Source: Cereibacter_A azotoformans
GTDB lineage: Bacteria > Pseudomonadota > Alphaproteobacteria > Rhodobacterales > Rhodobacteraceae
Assembly: GCF_003050905.1 (NCBI RefSeq)
Contig: NZ_QAOT01000001.1
Reading direction: 5' to 3' (one strand)
Length of the DNA: 64,000 nt
Notes under the pieces: generated by a model
Databases searched by the model: none
Told to the model about the DNA's origin: nothing
Seen by the model: only the letters and a program-made list of their open reading frames with translations
Shown here: positions 8,981-17,120 of the stretch, piece after piece
How the letters are laid out: the number at the start of each line of letters is the position of its first letter
How positions within the stretch are numbered: the first letter of the stretch is position 1
Made by a program: the position numbers and the translations under genes

Positions 8981-8994
8981 TTGATCCGCATCAA
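8981..8994 (-). promoter_or_regulatory. Perfect FNR/FnrL box upstream of the b561 unit
   Basis: The sequence TTGATCCGCATCAA is an exact match to the FNR-family consensus TTGAT-N4-ATCAA used by FnrL in Rhodobacter. Its centre lies about 76 bp upstream of the small membrane-protein ATG (8911). If it sits at the usual -41.5, transcription would start near 8946 with a leader of about 35 nt. A weak -10 candidate (CAGACT on the minus strand, 8952-8957) is at the right distance. No plus-strand gene lies within 300 bp, so the b561 unit is the only candidate target. Confidence 0.8.
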
Positions 8995-9168
8995 GCCGTC
9001 GGGCGGGCTGATCCGGCGCGACATGTGGGGAGAGGGGCCGATCCGCAGCGAAGGGTTGCCCGGCAGGCGGGTGGCGTTGCCACCGGCATCTGCCGGGCCC
9101 CTTCGCGCAATGCGTGTTCACTCGTAAGGCTAACCCCCGGCGCTGCAGTCGCCGGATACTCGTTACAA

Positions 9169-9184
9169 CTCCGGCTCACCGGAG
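9169..9184 (-). terminator. Small hairpin downstream of rhlE
   Basis: A 6-bp perfect stem with a 4-nt loop (CTCCGG-TGAG-CCGGAG on the minus strand), followed by TTGT, lies about 85 bp past the rhlE stop codon. It is short, and a neighbouring hairpin (9137-9155) may act with it. Confidence 0.4.
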
Positions 9185-9270
9185 CTTCATTATGCGCGAT
9201 CCTGAATGCCGGCGCCCGCCGGAATCGCAGCCTGCGTCACCAGGAAGCAGGCTGCCCTGGATGTATCTTT

Positions 9271-10608
9271 TCAGCCGCGAGCGGCTTCGCTGCGACGCGG
9301 ACCGCGCTGGGGACGCTTGGGCGCCGCCTGTCCACCGGGCACGCCCGAGGCACGTCCGGCGCGCGGATGCGCCTTCGCCTGACCCTGCGGTTTGCCCTGC
9401 AGCTTGCCGGCGGCCCTGGGACGGCCGCCCTGCCGCGGCTTCTGCCCCGGACGCGGTGCGGCGGCCACGATGTCGGCCGCCCAGGGCGCGCCACCGATGA
9501 CCGGGATCGGCTGCTTCAGCAGCTTCTCGACCGCGCGGAACTCATCCATCTCGGCCGGGGCGACGAAGGCAACGGCGCTGCCCTCGGCGCCGGCGCGGGC
9601 GGTGCGGCCGATCCGGTGGACGTAGTTCTCGGGCACGTTCGGCATGTCGTAGTTGTAGACGTGGCGCACGCCCGGAATGTCGATGCCGCGGGCCGCCACA
9701 TCGGTGGCCACCAGCACGTCGAGCGTGCCGTCGCGGAACTCGGTCAGGGTGCGGTCACGCTGGTTCTGGCTCTTGTTGCCGTGGATCGAGCCCGCCTTGA
9801 AGCCCCAGCTGACCAGCAGCTTCATCAGCTTTTCCGAGCCGTGCTTGGTGCGGCCGAAGACCAGCGCCTGCTCGCCCGGATGCTTGAGCAGGTAGCTCTC
9901 CAGCAGCTTGGCCTTGTCACCCTGCGGGATGAAGTGCACGCCCTGCGCGATCTTCTCGACCGGCTTGCCGGGCGGGGCCACCTGCACGCGAACCGGCTCG
10001 CGCAGGAAGGTGTGGGCCAGCTCCTCGATCAGCTTCGGCATGGTGGCCGAGAAGAGCAGCGTCTGCCGCTTGAGCGGCAGGAAGCGCGCGATCTTCCGCA
10101 GGGAGTGGATGAAGCCCATGTCGAGCATCTGGTCGGCCTCGTCCAGCACCAGATAGCCCGTATGATCGAGCACCACCGCGTTGCGGTCGAGCAGGTCGAT
10201 GAGGCGACCCGGCGTGGCCACCATGATGTCCGCCCCGCGCGCCAGCCGCTCGGTCTGGCGATTGATCGAGGCGCCGCCGGTGATGGTGACGACCTTGACC
10301 GGCGTGCCCTTGGTGAACAGCTCGAGGTTGGCGGCGATCTGGCTCACCAGTTCGCGCGTGGGCGCAAGGATCAGCGCGCGGATGGTGCGCGGCGGCGGCG
10401 GGTGGCCGACGCCCAGCAGGCGGTGCAAGAGCGGCAGCCCGAAGGCTAGCGTCTTGCCGGTGCCGGTCTGGGCCAGGCCCATCAGGTCGCGCCCCTGCAT
10501 GACATGCGGGATCGCCTCGACCTGGATCGGGGTGGCCTTGGTGAACTGGGCCTTGGCAAGGCCCTGAAGAATCTTCTCGGACAGCCCGAGCGTGCTGAAA
10601 TCAGCCAT
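9271..10608 (-). CDS. rhlE: DEAD-box RNA helicase (RhlE type)
   Basis: This ATP-dependent RNA helicase probably acts in ribosome assembly, mRNA turnover and cold adaptation. The Q motif begins FSTLGLSEKILQGL, then AQTGTGKT (Walker A), PTRELVSQI, TPGRLIDLL, DEAD, SAT, ATDVAARGID and HRIGRTARAG follow in order. The core ends near residue 375. A basic Gly/Pro/Arg tail (GQKPRQGGRPRAAGKLQ onwards) fits RhlE-type RNA-binding extensions. I prefer the ATG at 10608 because GAAAG lies 8 nt upstream; an ATG six bases earlier is possible. A leader of about 180-280 nt precedes it. Confidence 0.93.
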   Translation of the reverse strand: MADFSTLGLSEKILQGLAKAQFTKATPIQVEAIPHVMQGRDLMGLAQTGTGKTLAFGLPLLHRLLGVGHPPPPRTIRALILAPTRELVSQIAANLELFTKGTPVKVVTITGGASINRQTERLARGADIMVATPGRLIDLLDRNAVVLDHTGYLVLDEADQMLDMGFIHSLRKIARFLPLKRQTLLFSATMPKLIEELAHTFLREPVRVQVAPPGKPVEKIAQGVHFIPQGDKAKLLESYLLKHPGEQALVFGRTKHGSEKLMKLLVSWGFKAGSIHGNKSQNQRDRTLTEFRDGTLDVLVATDVAARGIDIPGVRHVYNYDMPNVPENYVHRIGRTARAGAEGSAVAFVAPAEMDEFRAVEKLLKQPIPVIGGAPWAADIVAAAPRPGQKPRQGGRPRAAGKLQGKPQGQAKAHPRAGRASGVPGGQAAPKRPQRGPRRSEAARG

Positions 10609-10653
10609 GGTCATCTTTCGGCAGGCGGGCATCGGCCCGCGGAATGGGAGTGT

Positions 10654-10669
10654 CTCCCCTTCAGGGGAG
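10654..10669 (-). promoter_or_regulatory. Hairpin in the rhlE leader
   Basis: Perfect 7-nt arms (CTCCCCT/AGGGGAG) separated by two bases lie about 46 nt upstream of the rhlE ATG, inside a long untranslated leader. A TTGACT -35-like element lies further upstream on the minus strand (10821-10826) without an obvious -10. A structured leader would suit an autoregulated helicase gene, but this is only suggestive. Confidence 0.3.
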
Positions 10670-10854
10670 GCGGGAGGCGGGGCGGCACGGGATATGCCGC
10701 GGTGCCCCTGCGTGACGGTGGGAACCTGTCGGCCCGACCCTGGCCCCCGATCGGGAGCGGCTGCTCACGCGGCAGCGGGGTCTTGGGCGTCTTGGCGGAG
10801 ATGGGGGTTTTCCGGCTGCAAGTCAAGCGAAAGCTGTCCCGCGCCGCGCCGGAA

Positions 10855-10884
10855 CGACGGGGCGGCCTGAACGCCGCCCCGTCG
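10855..10884 (-). terminator. Terminator hairpin of the RTX gene
   Basis: A perfect 12-bp GC stem (10855-10866 with 10873-10884) with a 6-nt loop begins 8 bp past the RTX stop codon on the minus strand. It separates the RTX gene from the rhlE promoter region. Confidence 0.65.
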
Positions 10885-10891
10885 CGCCGGG

Positions 10892-11623
10892 TCACAGAAT
10901 GAAGTCGTCGCGGTCGAGATCGCTGCGCGACGTGTCCTCGATGCGCAGGGAATGGGCGCCGATGCGGATCAGCACATCCTCGCCTCGCTCGACGGTCCGG
11001 TTCATCACCTGCGCGTAGGTGAGACCGAAGGACGACAGGTCGATCTTGTCGTCATCGTCGTCGAAGTCGCGGATCACATCGGCGCCGAAGTTGAACACGA
11101 AGCGGTCGTCGCCTTCGCCGCCGATCATCACGTCGTTGCCCCGGCCGCCGTTCAGCACGTCATCGCCCTCGCCGCCCCACATCCGGTCGTTGCCGGCGCC
11201 GCCGCTCATCCGGTCGTTGCCCTCGCCGCCGTGCAGCCGGTCAGCGCCGTCGCCGCCGCGCAGCGTGTCGTTGCCGGAGCCCGCGACAAGCAAATCGGCC
11301 CCGGTGCCGCCGTCGAGCAGGTCATTGCCCTCGCCGGCGCGGATCGTGTCGTTGCCCGCGCCGCCGAAGAAGCGGTCGTTGCCGCTCTCGTCGGTCATCA
11401 GGTCGTCGCCGCCCTGACCGTAAAGCCGGTCCTCGCCCTTGCCGCCGAGGATCGTATCCGCGCCGGCGCCGCCATAGAGCAGGTCGTCGTCGTCGTTGCC
11501 CTCGATGCGGTCGCGCCCGCCATTGCCAAAGATGGTGTCCTCGCCATCCAGGCCCCGAATGATGTCGTTGAGGTTGCTGCCGTTCAGCCGGTTGGCCGAG
11601 CCGTTTCCGATGATCGTCGGCAT
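10892..11623 (-). CDS. RTX calcium-binding repeat protein
   Basis: This 243-residue, very acidic protein is built almost wholly of glycine-rich nonapeptides of the GGxGxDxLx type (for example GGAGADTIL, GGEGNDRMS, GGRGNDVMI), roughly 18 in tandem from about residue 6 to 180. A C-terminal module follows (FGADVIRDFDDDDDKIDLSSFG), like the end of serralysin-type RTX proteins, and the chain finishes DRDDFIL. There is no signal peptide, as expected for type I secretion with a C-terminal signal, and no enzymatic domain. No type I exporter genes are in this window. It is likely secreted and Ca2+-folded, with a surface or matrix role inferred. A GGAG-like site precedes the ATG. Confidence 0.88.
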   Translation of the reverse strand: MPTIIGNGSANRLNGSNLNDIIRGLDGEDTIFGNGGRDRIEGNDDDDLLYGGAGADTILGGKGEDRLYGQGGDDLMTDESGNDRFFGGAGNDTIRAGEGNDLLDGGTGADLLVAGSGNDTLRGGDGADRLHGGEGNDRMSGGAGNDRMWGGEGDDVLNGGRGNDVMIGGEGDDRFVFNFGADVIRDFDDDDDKIDLSSFGLTYAQVMNRTVERGEDVLIRIGAHSLRIEDTSRSDLDRDDFIL

Positions 11624-11770
11624 TCCGTTGGTCTCCTTGACTGGGGCGCCCTGCGGCGTCGCAGGACTGCAAGGAAGGACGTAGCGCGCGGCCGGATTAG
11701 TCCCGCAGCGCCGCGCGCGGCCGGCGCGCTGCGCAGGGTTCCGCCGACGAGGAGGGGGAAGAGGGCCGGC

Positions 11771-11792
11771 CCGGCCGCGCGAAGGCGGCCGG
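11771..11792 (-). terminator. Terminator hairpin of carB
   Basis: A perfect 8-bp stem (11771-11778 with 11785-11792) with a 6-nt loop lies 13 bp beyond the carB stop codon, within a longer GC-rich imperfect stem. Confidence 0.55.
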
Positions 11793-11804
11793 GGCCCGGT
11801 GGCG

Positions 11805-14800
11805 TCAGCCCTGAAGGGTGCGCACCCCGTAGCCTTCGCCGCGGGCCTGCATCGCCTCGACGGCGGCGATGCTTGCGGCGGCGGTGGTGAAGTAGGGGAT
11901 CTTGTCCATCAGCGCGACGCGGCGGATGTCGCGGCTGTCGCTGATCGCCTGCGTCCCCTCGGTCGTGTTCATCACCAGCGTGATGTCGCCGTTCTTCAGC
12001 CGGTCCACGATGTTCGGGCGGCCCTCATAGACCTTGTTGACCGAGGTCGCCTCGATGCCCTGCGCGCTCAGCCAGGCGGCGGTGCCTTTCGTCGCCACGA
12101 TCTCGAAGCCCATCGCGGTCAGCCCGGCGGCGGCCTTGGCCAGCGCATCGGTCTTGTCCTGATCCTTGACCGACAGGAAGACGCGGCCGCCCTCGGGCAG
12201 ATGTGTGCCGGCGCCCATCTGCGCCTTGAGGAACGCGAGCGCGAAGTTGCGGTCCCAGCCCATCACCTCGCCGGTCGAGCGCATCTCGGGGCCGAGGAGC
12301 GGGTCCACGCCGGGGAAGCGGGCGAAGGGCAGCACCGATTCCTTCACCGAGAACCAGGGCGTGATCGGATCGGCCAGCGTCAGCGGATCGGCCAGCGGCA
12401 GGTCGGTGTCGGGGCCGACGCCCGCCGGGTAGGGCTCGCGCAGCGGGAAGGCGCTCAGCGGCTCGCCCGCCATCAGCCGTGCCGCGATGGAGGCGATGGC
12501 GCTGTCGGTGGCCTTGGCCACGAAGGGCACGGTGCGGGAGGCGCGCGGGTTCACTTCGAGAACGAAGATCACCCCGTCCTTGATCGCGAACTGCACGTTC
12601 ATCAGGCCCACCACATGCAGTGCGCGGGCCATCTCGACGGTCTGGCGCTTCAGTTCCTCGATGGTCTCGGCCGAGAGCGAATGCGGCGGCAGGCAGCAGG
12701 CCGAGTCGCCCGAATGAACGCCCGCTTCCTCGATATGCTCCATGATACCGGCCACATGGACGTTCTCGCCATCGCAGAGCGCGTCCACATCGACCTCGAT
12801 GGCGCCGGCCAGATAGCTGTCGAGCAGCACGGGCGAGGTGCCCGAGACCTGCACCGCCTCGCGGATGTAGCGTTCGAGCTGGGCGTCGTCGCGCACGATC
12901 TCCATGGCGCGGCCGCCGAGGACGTAAGAGGGGCGGATCACCAGCGGATAGCCGATGCGGCCGGCGATGGCGAAGGCCTCGTCGCGCGACCGCGCCATGC
13001 CGTTGATCGGCTGCTTCAGGCCCAGATCGTTCAGCAGCTTCTGGAAGCGCTCGCGGTCCTCGGCAAGGTCGATCGCATCGGGCGTGGTGCCAAGGATCGG
13101 GATGCCCTCATGCGCCAGCGCCTGAGCGAGCTTCAGGGGCGTCTGCCCGCCGAACTGCACGATCACGCCGTGCAGCGTGCCGTTCTCCTGCTCCACCCGC
13201 AGGATTTCCAGCACATGCTCCAGCGTCAGCGGCTCGAAATAGAGCCGGTCCGACGTGTCGTAGTCGGTCGACACGGTCTCGGGGTTGCAGTTGATCATGA
13301 TGGTTTCGTAACCGGCCGCGGTCAGCGCGAAGCAGGCGTGGCAGCAGCAGTAGTCGAACTCGATGCCCTGACCGATCCGGTTGGGGCCGCCGCCGAGGAT
13401 CACCACCTTCTTCGCGCCCGAGGGCCGCGCCTCGCATTCCACGTCGCCCATCGCGGGGGCCTCGTAGGTGGAATACATGTAGGGGGTCTGGGCCTCGAAT
13501 TCGGCCGCGCAGGTGTCGATGCGCTTGAAGACCGCCTTGACACCAAGGTTCCGGCGCGCGCGGCGCACCTGGCCTTCCTCGCGGCCCGTCAGCTTTGCCA
13601 GCCGGGCGTCGGTAAAGCCCATCATCTTCAGTTTGCGCAGCGGCTCCTCGGCCAGCGGCAGGCCGTTCGCGCGGATCTTCGCCTCGGCGTCGATGATTTC
13701 GCGGATGCGGGCGAGGAACCAGGGGTCGAAGGCGGTGGCGGCCTGGATCTCATCGTCCGACAGCCCGTGGCGCATCGCCTGTGCGATCAGGCGCAGCCGG
13801 TCGGGGGTCTGGGCCGAGATCGCCTTGATGATCGCAGCCTTGTCCGGCGCGCCGGGGATCTCGATCTCGTCAAAGCCGCTCAGGCCGGTTTCCAGCGAGG
13901 CCAGCGCCTTCTGCATCGATTCGTGGAAGGTCCGGCCGATGGCCATGACCTCGCCCACCGACTTCATCGCGGTGGTCAGTTCCGGCTTCGAGCCGGGGAA
14001 CTTCTCGAAGGCAAAGCGCGGGATCTTGGTCACGACATAGTCGATCGAGGGCTCGAACGAGGCGGGCGTGACCTTGGTGATGTCGTTGTCCAGTTCATCG
14101 AGCGTGTAGCCGACGGCGAGCTTCGCCGCGATCTTGGCGATGGGGAAGCCCGTGGCCTTCGACGCCAGCGCCGAGGAGCGCGACACGCGCGGGTTCATCT
14201 CGATCACGACCATCCGGCCGTCCACCGGGTTGATCGCCCATTGCACGTTCGAGCCGCCCGTCTCGACCCCGATCTCGCGCAGCACGGCGATCGAGCCGTT
14301 GCGCATGATCTGGTATTCCTTGTCGGTCAGCGTCAGCGCCGGGGCGACGGTGATCGAGTCGCCCGTATGCACGCCCATCGGGTCCACGTTCTCGATCGAG
14401 CAGACGATGATGGCGTTGTCCGCACGGTCGCGGACCACCTCCATCTCGTATTCCTTCCAGCCGAGCAGGCTTTCATCGACGAGGATCTGCGCCACCGGCG
14501 ACGCGTCAAGGCCCGAGCGGCAGATCGCCTCGTAATCGTCGCGGTTGTAGGCCACGCCGCCGCCGGTGCCGCCCAGCGTGAAGGCGGGACGGATGATCGC
14601 GGGCAGGCCCACATATTCGATGGCGGCCATCGCCTCGGCCACGCCGGCGTTGATGTCATAGCGCCCGTTGGGCAGCTTCGGGGCGGCGATGATGGTGGCC
14701 TTGGGGTTTTCCAGCCCGATCCGGTCCATCGCCTCGCGGAAGAGCTTGCGGTCCTCGGCCATCTCGATGGCCTCGCGGTTGGCGCCAATGAGCTGCACGC

Positions 14801-15134
14801 CGAACTTTTCCAGCACGCCCATGTCGGCCAGCGCGAGCGCCGTGTTCAGGCCGGTCTGACCGCCCATCGTGGGCAGAAGCGCGTCCGGGCGCTCCTTCTC
14901 GATGATCTTGGCGACGACTTCCGGCGTGATCGGCTCGATATAGGTGGCGTCGGCGAGACCCGGATCGGTCATGATCGTCGCCGGGTTCGAGTTCACCAGG
15001 ATGACCCGGTAGCCCTCTTCGCGCAGGGCCTTGCAGGCCTGGGCGCCGGAATAGTCGAACTCGCAGGCCTGCCCGATGACGATGGGCCCGGCCCCGATGA
15101 TCATGATCGAGCTGATATCGGTTCTTTTCGGCAT
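11805..15134 (-). CDS. carB: Carbamoyl-phosphate synthase large chain
   Basis: CarB makes carbamoyl phosphate for arginine and pyrimidines from bicarbonate, ATP and ammonia supplied by CarA. The 1109-residue length fits the family (E. coli 1073). It has two homologous halves, each with an ATP-grasp fold: the N-terminal half opens MIIGAGPIVIGQACEFDYSG, and the second opens VVILGGGPNRIGQGIEFDY near residue 585. ATP-grasp signatures (FTLGGTGGG and VLGGRAMEIV) and a C-terminal MGS-like allosteric domain (from about residue 970) are present. carA is not adjacent. A promoter candidate lies at 15214-15241, shared with divergent pabB. Confidence 0.98.
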   Translation of the reverse strand: MPKRTDISSIMIIGAGPIVIGQACEFDYSGAQACKALREEGYRVILVNSNPATIMTDPGLADATYIEPITPEVVAKIIEKERPDALLPTMGGQTGLNTALALADMGVLEKFGVQLIGANREAIEMAEDRKLFREAMDRIGLENPKATIIAAPKLPNGRYDINAGVAEAMAAIEYVGLPAIIRPAFTLGGTGGGVAYNRDDYEAICRSGLDASPVAQILVDESLLGWKEYEMEVVRDRADNAIIVCSIENVDPMGVHTGDSITVAPALTLTDKEYQIMRNGSIAVLREIGVETGGSNVQWAINPVDGRMVVIEMNPRVSRSSALASKATGFPIAKIAAKLAVGYTLDELDNDITKVTPASFEPSIDYVVTKIPRFAFEKFPGSKPELTTAMKSVGEVMAIGRTFHESMQKALASLETGLSGFDEIEIPGAPDKAAIIKAISAQTPDRLRLIAQAMRHGLSDDEIQAATAFDPWFLARIREIIDAEAKIRANGLPLAEEPLRKLKMMGFTDARLAKLTGREEGQVRRARRNLGVKAVFKRIDTCAAEFEAQTPYMYSTYEAPAMGDVECEARPSGAKKVVILGGGPNRIGQGIEFDYCCCHACFALTAAGYETIMINCNPETVSTDYDTSDRLYFEPLTLEHVLEILRVEQENGTLHGVIVQFGGQTPLKLAQALAHEGIPILGTTPDAIDLAEDRERFQKLLNDLGLKQPINGMARSRDEAFAIAGRIGYPLVIRPSYVLGGRAMEIVRDDAQLERYIREAVQVSGTSPVLLDSYLAGAIEVDVDALCDGENVHVAGIMEHIEEAGVHSGDSACCLPPHSLSAETIEELKRQTVEMARALHVVGLMNVQFAIKDGVIFVLEVNPRASRTVPFVAKATDSAIASIAARLMAGEPLSAFPLREPYPAGVGPDTDLPLADPLTLADPITPWFSVKESVLPFARFPGVDPLLGPEMRSTGEVMGWDRNFALAFLKAQMGAGTHLPEGGRVFLSVKDQDKTDALAKAAAGLTAMGFEIVATKGTAAWLSAQGIEATSVNKVYEGRPNIVDRLKNGDITLVMNTTEGTQAISDSRDIRRVALMDKIPYFTTAAASIAAVEAMQARGEGYGVRTLQG

Positions 15135-15213
15135 TCGGGGGCCCCATGTCTCTGGTCCCGCGCCCGGTTCGGGCGGGGATGGTCGGATTCTACGCTCTGC
15201 GCAAATTGGCGCG

Positions 15214-15241
15214 GTTATAGACCTGCCGCCGCGCGGCGCAA
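15214..15241 (-). promoter_or_regulatory. Sigma-70-type promoter candidate for carB
   Basis: On the minus strand TTGCGC (15236-15241) and TATAAC (15214-15219) are separated by 16 bp. The -10 matches consensus at five of six bases. A start near 15207 would give a leader of about 70 nt to the carB ATG. Confidence 0.45.
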
Positions 15242-15321
15242 CCCTCTTGCATCATGTCGCGGGCGGGCTGTCACCGGGCGGGGCAAGCGTGCTAGATGCC
15301 CGCCATCAGAAGGAGAAGAGC

Positions 15322-16461
15322 GTGTTCCTGTGCGAGAACGGACCCGAGGGCGGTCCGGCCCTGTTTGGGGACGCCGTCGAGACGGTGATCGTGGACGAGC
15401 CGCAGGCGCTCCGCCCGGCGCTGGCGCGGCTGGATGAACTGCGCGCGAAGGGGCTCTGGATCGCGGGAACCGTGGCCTACGAGGCCGGGCTCGTGTTCGA
15501 GCCGCGTCTCGCGCCCCTCATGCCCACACGGCGCGACGAGCCGCTGCTGGTGTTCGGGGCCTTCCGTGGGCCTGACCCGGGCGGGCCCATGCTGGCCCGC
15601 GCGGCGGCCGAGGCGGCCGAGGTGAGGCTTGCACCCTTCCGCCCGCGCATCGCCCGGGCGGACTATGACGCGGCCTTTGCCCGGCTGATGGCCTATATTG
15701 CCGCAGGCGACTGCTATCAGGTCAACCTGACCTTCCCCTTCGACGGGCAGCTTGTGGCGGGCAGCGCGCTCGGCGTCTATGGCGCGCTTCGTGCGCGGCA
15801 GCCGGTGGGGCAGGGCGCCTTCTGCGCGCTGGGCGGGCCGGTTGCGATCTCGGCCTCGCCCGAACTGTTCTTCGACTGCGACGCCGAGGGCCGGATCTCG
15901 ACGCGGCCGATGAAGGGGACGGCGCCCCGCGATGCCGACCCGGCGCGCGATGCCGCCCTCGCCCAGGCGCTGCGCGAGAGCGAGAAGGGGCGGGCCGAGA
16001 ACCTGATGATCGTGGATCTGTTGCGCAACGACATCGGGCGGATTGCCGAAGTGGGTTCGGTCCGGGTGCCCGAACTGTTCGCCATCGAGAGCTATGCGAC
16101 CGTGCACCAGATGGTGAGCCGCGTGACGGGCCGTCTCGGCGGACGGCCGGGGATCGCGGAGCTTCTGCCCGCGCTCTTTCCCTGCGGATCGGTCACCGGG
16201 GCGCCCAAGATCCGCGCCATGCAGATCATCTCGGAACTGGAACCTTTTCCCCGCGGCCTCTATTGCGGAGCGATGGGCTGGATGGCGCCGGACGGGCGCG
16301 CGGCCTTCAACGTGGCGATCCGCACGCTGCGTCTGTTCGCGGAGGGCAGGCTGCGGCTCGATGTCGGCGGAGGAGTCGTGCAGGATTCGACCGCCGAGGG
16401 CGAATGGGAGGAAGCCTTGTGGAAGACCCGCTTCGCGGAGCTGCCGACGATCCCGAGCTGA
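15322..16461 (+). CDS. pabB: Aminodeoxychorismate synthase component I
   Basis: PabB converts chorismate to 4-amino-4-deoxychorismate for folate, using ammonia from a glutaminase partner. The 379-residue protein has the chorismate-binding core: YIAAGDCYQVNLTFPF, the STRPMKGTAPR segment, MIVDLLRNDIGR and CGSVTGAPKIRAMQII. It is PabB-like rather than TrpE-like by its short N-terminus and its downstream partner. I choose GTG at 15322 because AAGGAG lies 6 nt upstream and no later start fits. It overlaps the next gene by 43 bp. No pabA glutaminase is adjacent. Confidence 0.9.
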   Translation: MFLCENGPEGGPALFGDAVETVIVDEPQALRPALARLDELRAKGLWIAGTVAYEAGLVFEPRLAPLMPTRRDEPLLVFGAFRGPDPGGPMLARAAAEAAEVRLAPFRPRIARADYDAAFARLMAYIAAGDCYQVNLTFPFDGQLVAGSALGVYGALRARQPVGQGAFCALGGPVAISASPELFFDCDAEGRISTRPMKGTAPRDADPARDAALAQALRESEKGRAENLMIVDLLRNDIGRIAEVGSVRVPELFAIESYATVHQMVSRVTGRLGGRPGIAELLPALFPCGSVTGAPKIRAMQIISELEPFPRGLYCGAMGWMAPDGRAAFNVAIRTLRLFAEGRLRLDVGGGVVQDSTAEGEWEEALWKTRFAELPTIPS

Positions 16462-17081
16462 GGCTCATCGAGACGCTGCTGTGGGACGGAAGCCGTCTTG
16501 TGCGGCTCCGGCGCCATCTGAGGCGCCTTGAGGGGGCCGCGGCCCGGCTGGGCTGGCGGTGCCGGGGGGCGGGCGACGCGCTGAAGGCGGCGGTGCCCGA
16601 GGCGCCTGCCCGGATGCGCCTCACGCTCGACCGCGAGGGGCGGATGGCCGTCGAGGTGGTGCCGCTGCCGCCGGCGAAGCGCGTCTGGCGGGTGGGGCTC
16701 GCGGAGGAACGGCTGTGCTCGGCCGATCCCTGGCTGCAGGTGAAGTCGAGCCGCCGGGCGGCCTATGATGCCGCGCGGGCGGCGCTGCCGGAGGGGATCG
16801 ACGAGCTGCTCTTCCTCAACGAGCGCGGCGAGCTCTGCGACGGAACCATCACGACCGTCTTCTTCGACGCGGGTGAGGGGATGCGGACGCCGCCCCTGTC
16901 GTCGGGGCTGCTGCCGGGGATCCTGCGCGAGTCGATGCTGGACGCGGGCCGCTGCCGCGAGGCGCCGCTGCCGGGCGAGGCGCTGCCCCGCGTGCGGCTG
17001 TGGGTCGGCAATTCGCTGCGCGGGTTGATGGTGGCGGAATGGGCGGGGGACGGCGCCGGAAGGGAACCGGCGCCCTCCTGA
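16419..17081 (+). CDS. Aminotransferase class IV (probable aminodeoxychorismate lyase)
   Basis: This is a 220-residue fold-type IV PLP protein. RLTLDREGR, VKSSRRAAYDAAR (the expected PLP Lys is in WLQVKSSRR), LFLNERGELCDGTITTVFF and SGLLPGILRESML match the family of PabC and branched-chain aminotransferases. Its overlap with pabB argues for 4-amino-4-deoxychorismate lyase, which releases p-aminobenzoate. The start is GTG at 16419, with GGAGG 6 nt upstream inside pabB. It is shorter than E. coli PabC (269 residues) but complete for the family core. In many bacteria these two domains are fused as PabBC; here they remain separate but translationally coupled. Confidence 0.82.
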   Translation: MEDPLRGAADDPELRLIETLLWDGSRLVRLRRHLRRLEGAAARLGWRCRGAGDALKAAVPEAPARMRLTLDREGRMAVEVVPLPPAKRVWRVGLAEERLCSADPWLQVKSSRRAAYDAARAALPEGIDELLFLNERGELCDGTITTVFFDAGEGMRTPPLSSGLLPGILRESMLDAGRCREAPLPGEALPRVRLWVGNSLRGLMVAEWAGDGAGREPAPS

Positions 17082-17120
17082 TCGGTTCGCAGGGGATCAC
17101 CCCGAACGGATCATGCGGAC

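Larger units (their letters stand above)
8912..9270. other. 359-bp gene-free region between the b561 unit and rhlE
   Basis: I find no convincing gene here. It contains the leader and FNR box of the b561 unit (8981-8994) and two small hairpins (9137-9155 and 9169-9184) behind the rhlE stop codon. The short open frames lack ribosome sites and family resemblance. The stretch 9110-9200 is slightly less GC-rich than its surroundings. Confidence 0.6.

Noticed and set aside
9120..9200. Integron attC-like pair of short hairpins
   Set aside because: The core-site sequences RYYYAAC and GTTRRRY are not present at the right places, and no integrase or cassette gene is nearby.
10990..11610. CRISPR-like periodic repeats
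   Set aside because: The 27-bp periodicity encodes RTX nonapeptides. There are no unique spacers or cas genes.
11799..15437. Plus-strand open frame of about 1200 codons opposite carB
   Set aside because: It lies wholly antisense to an unmistakable carB. Its His/Arg/Gly/Asp-heavy composition is what GC-rich codons give when read from the other strand.
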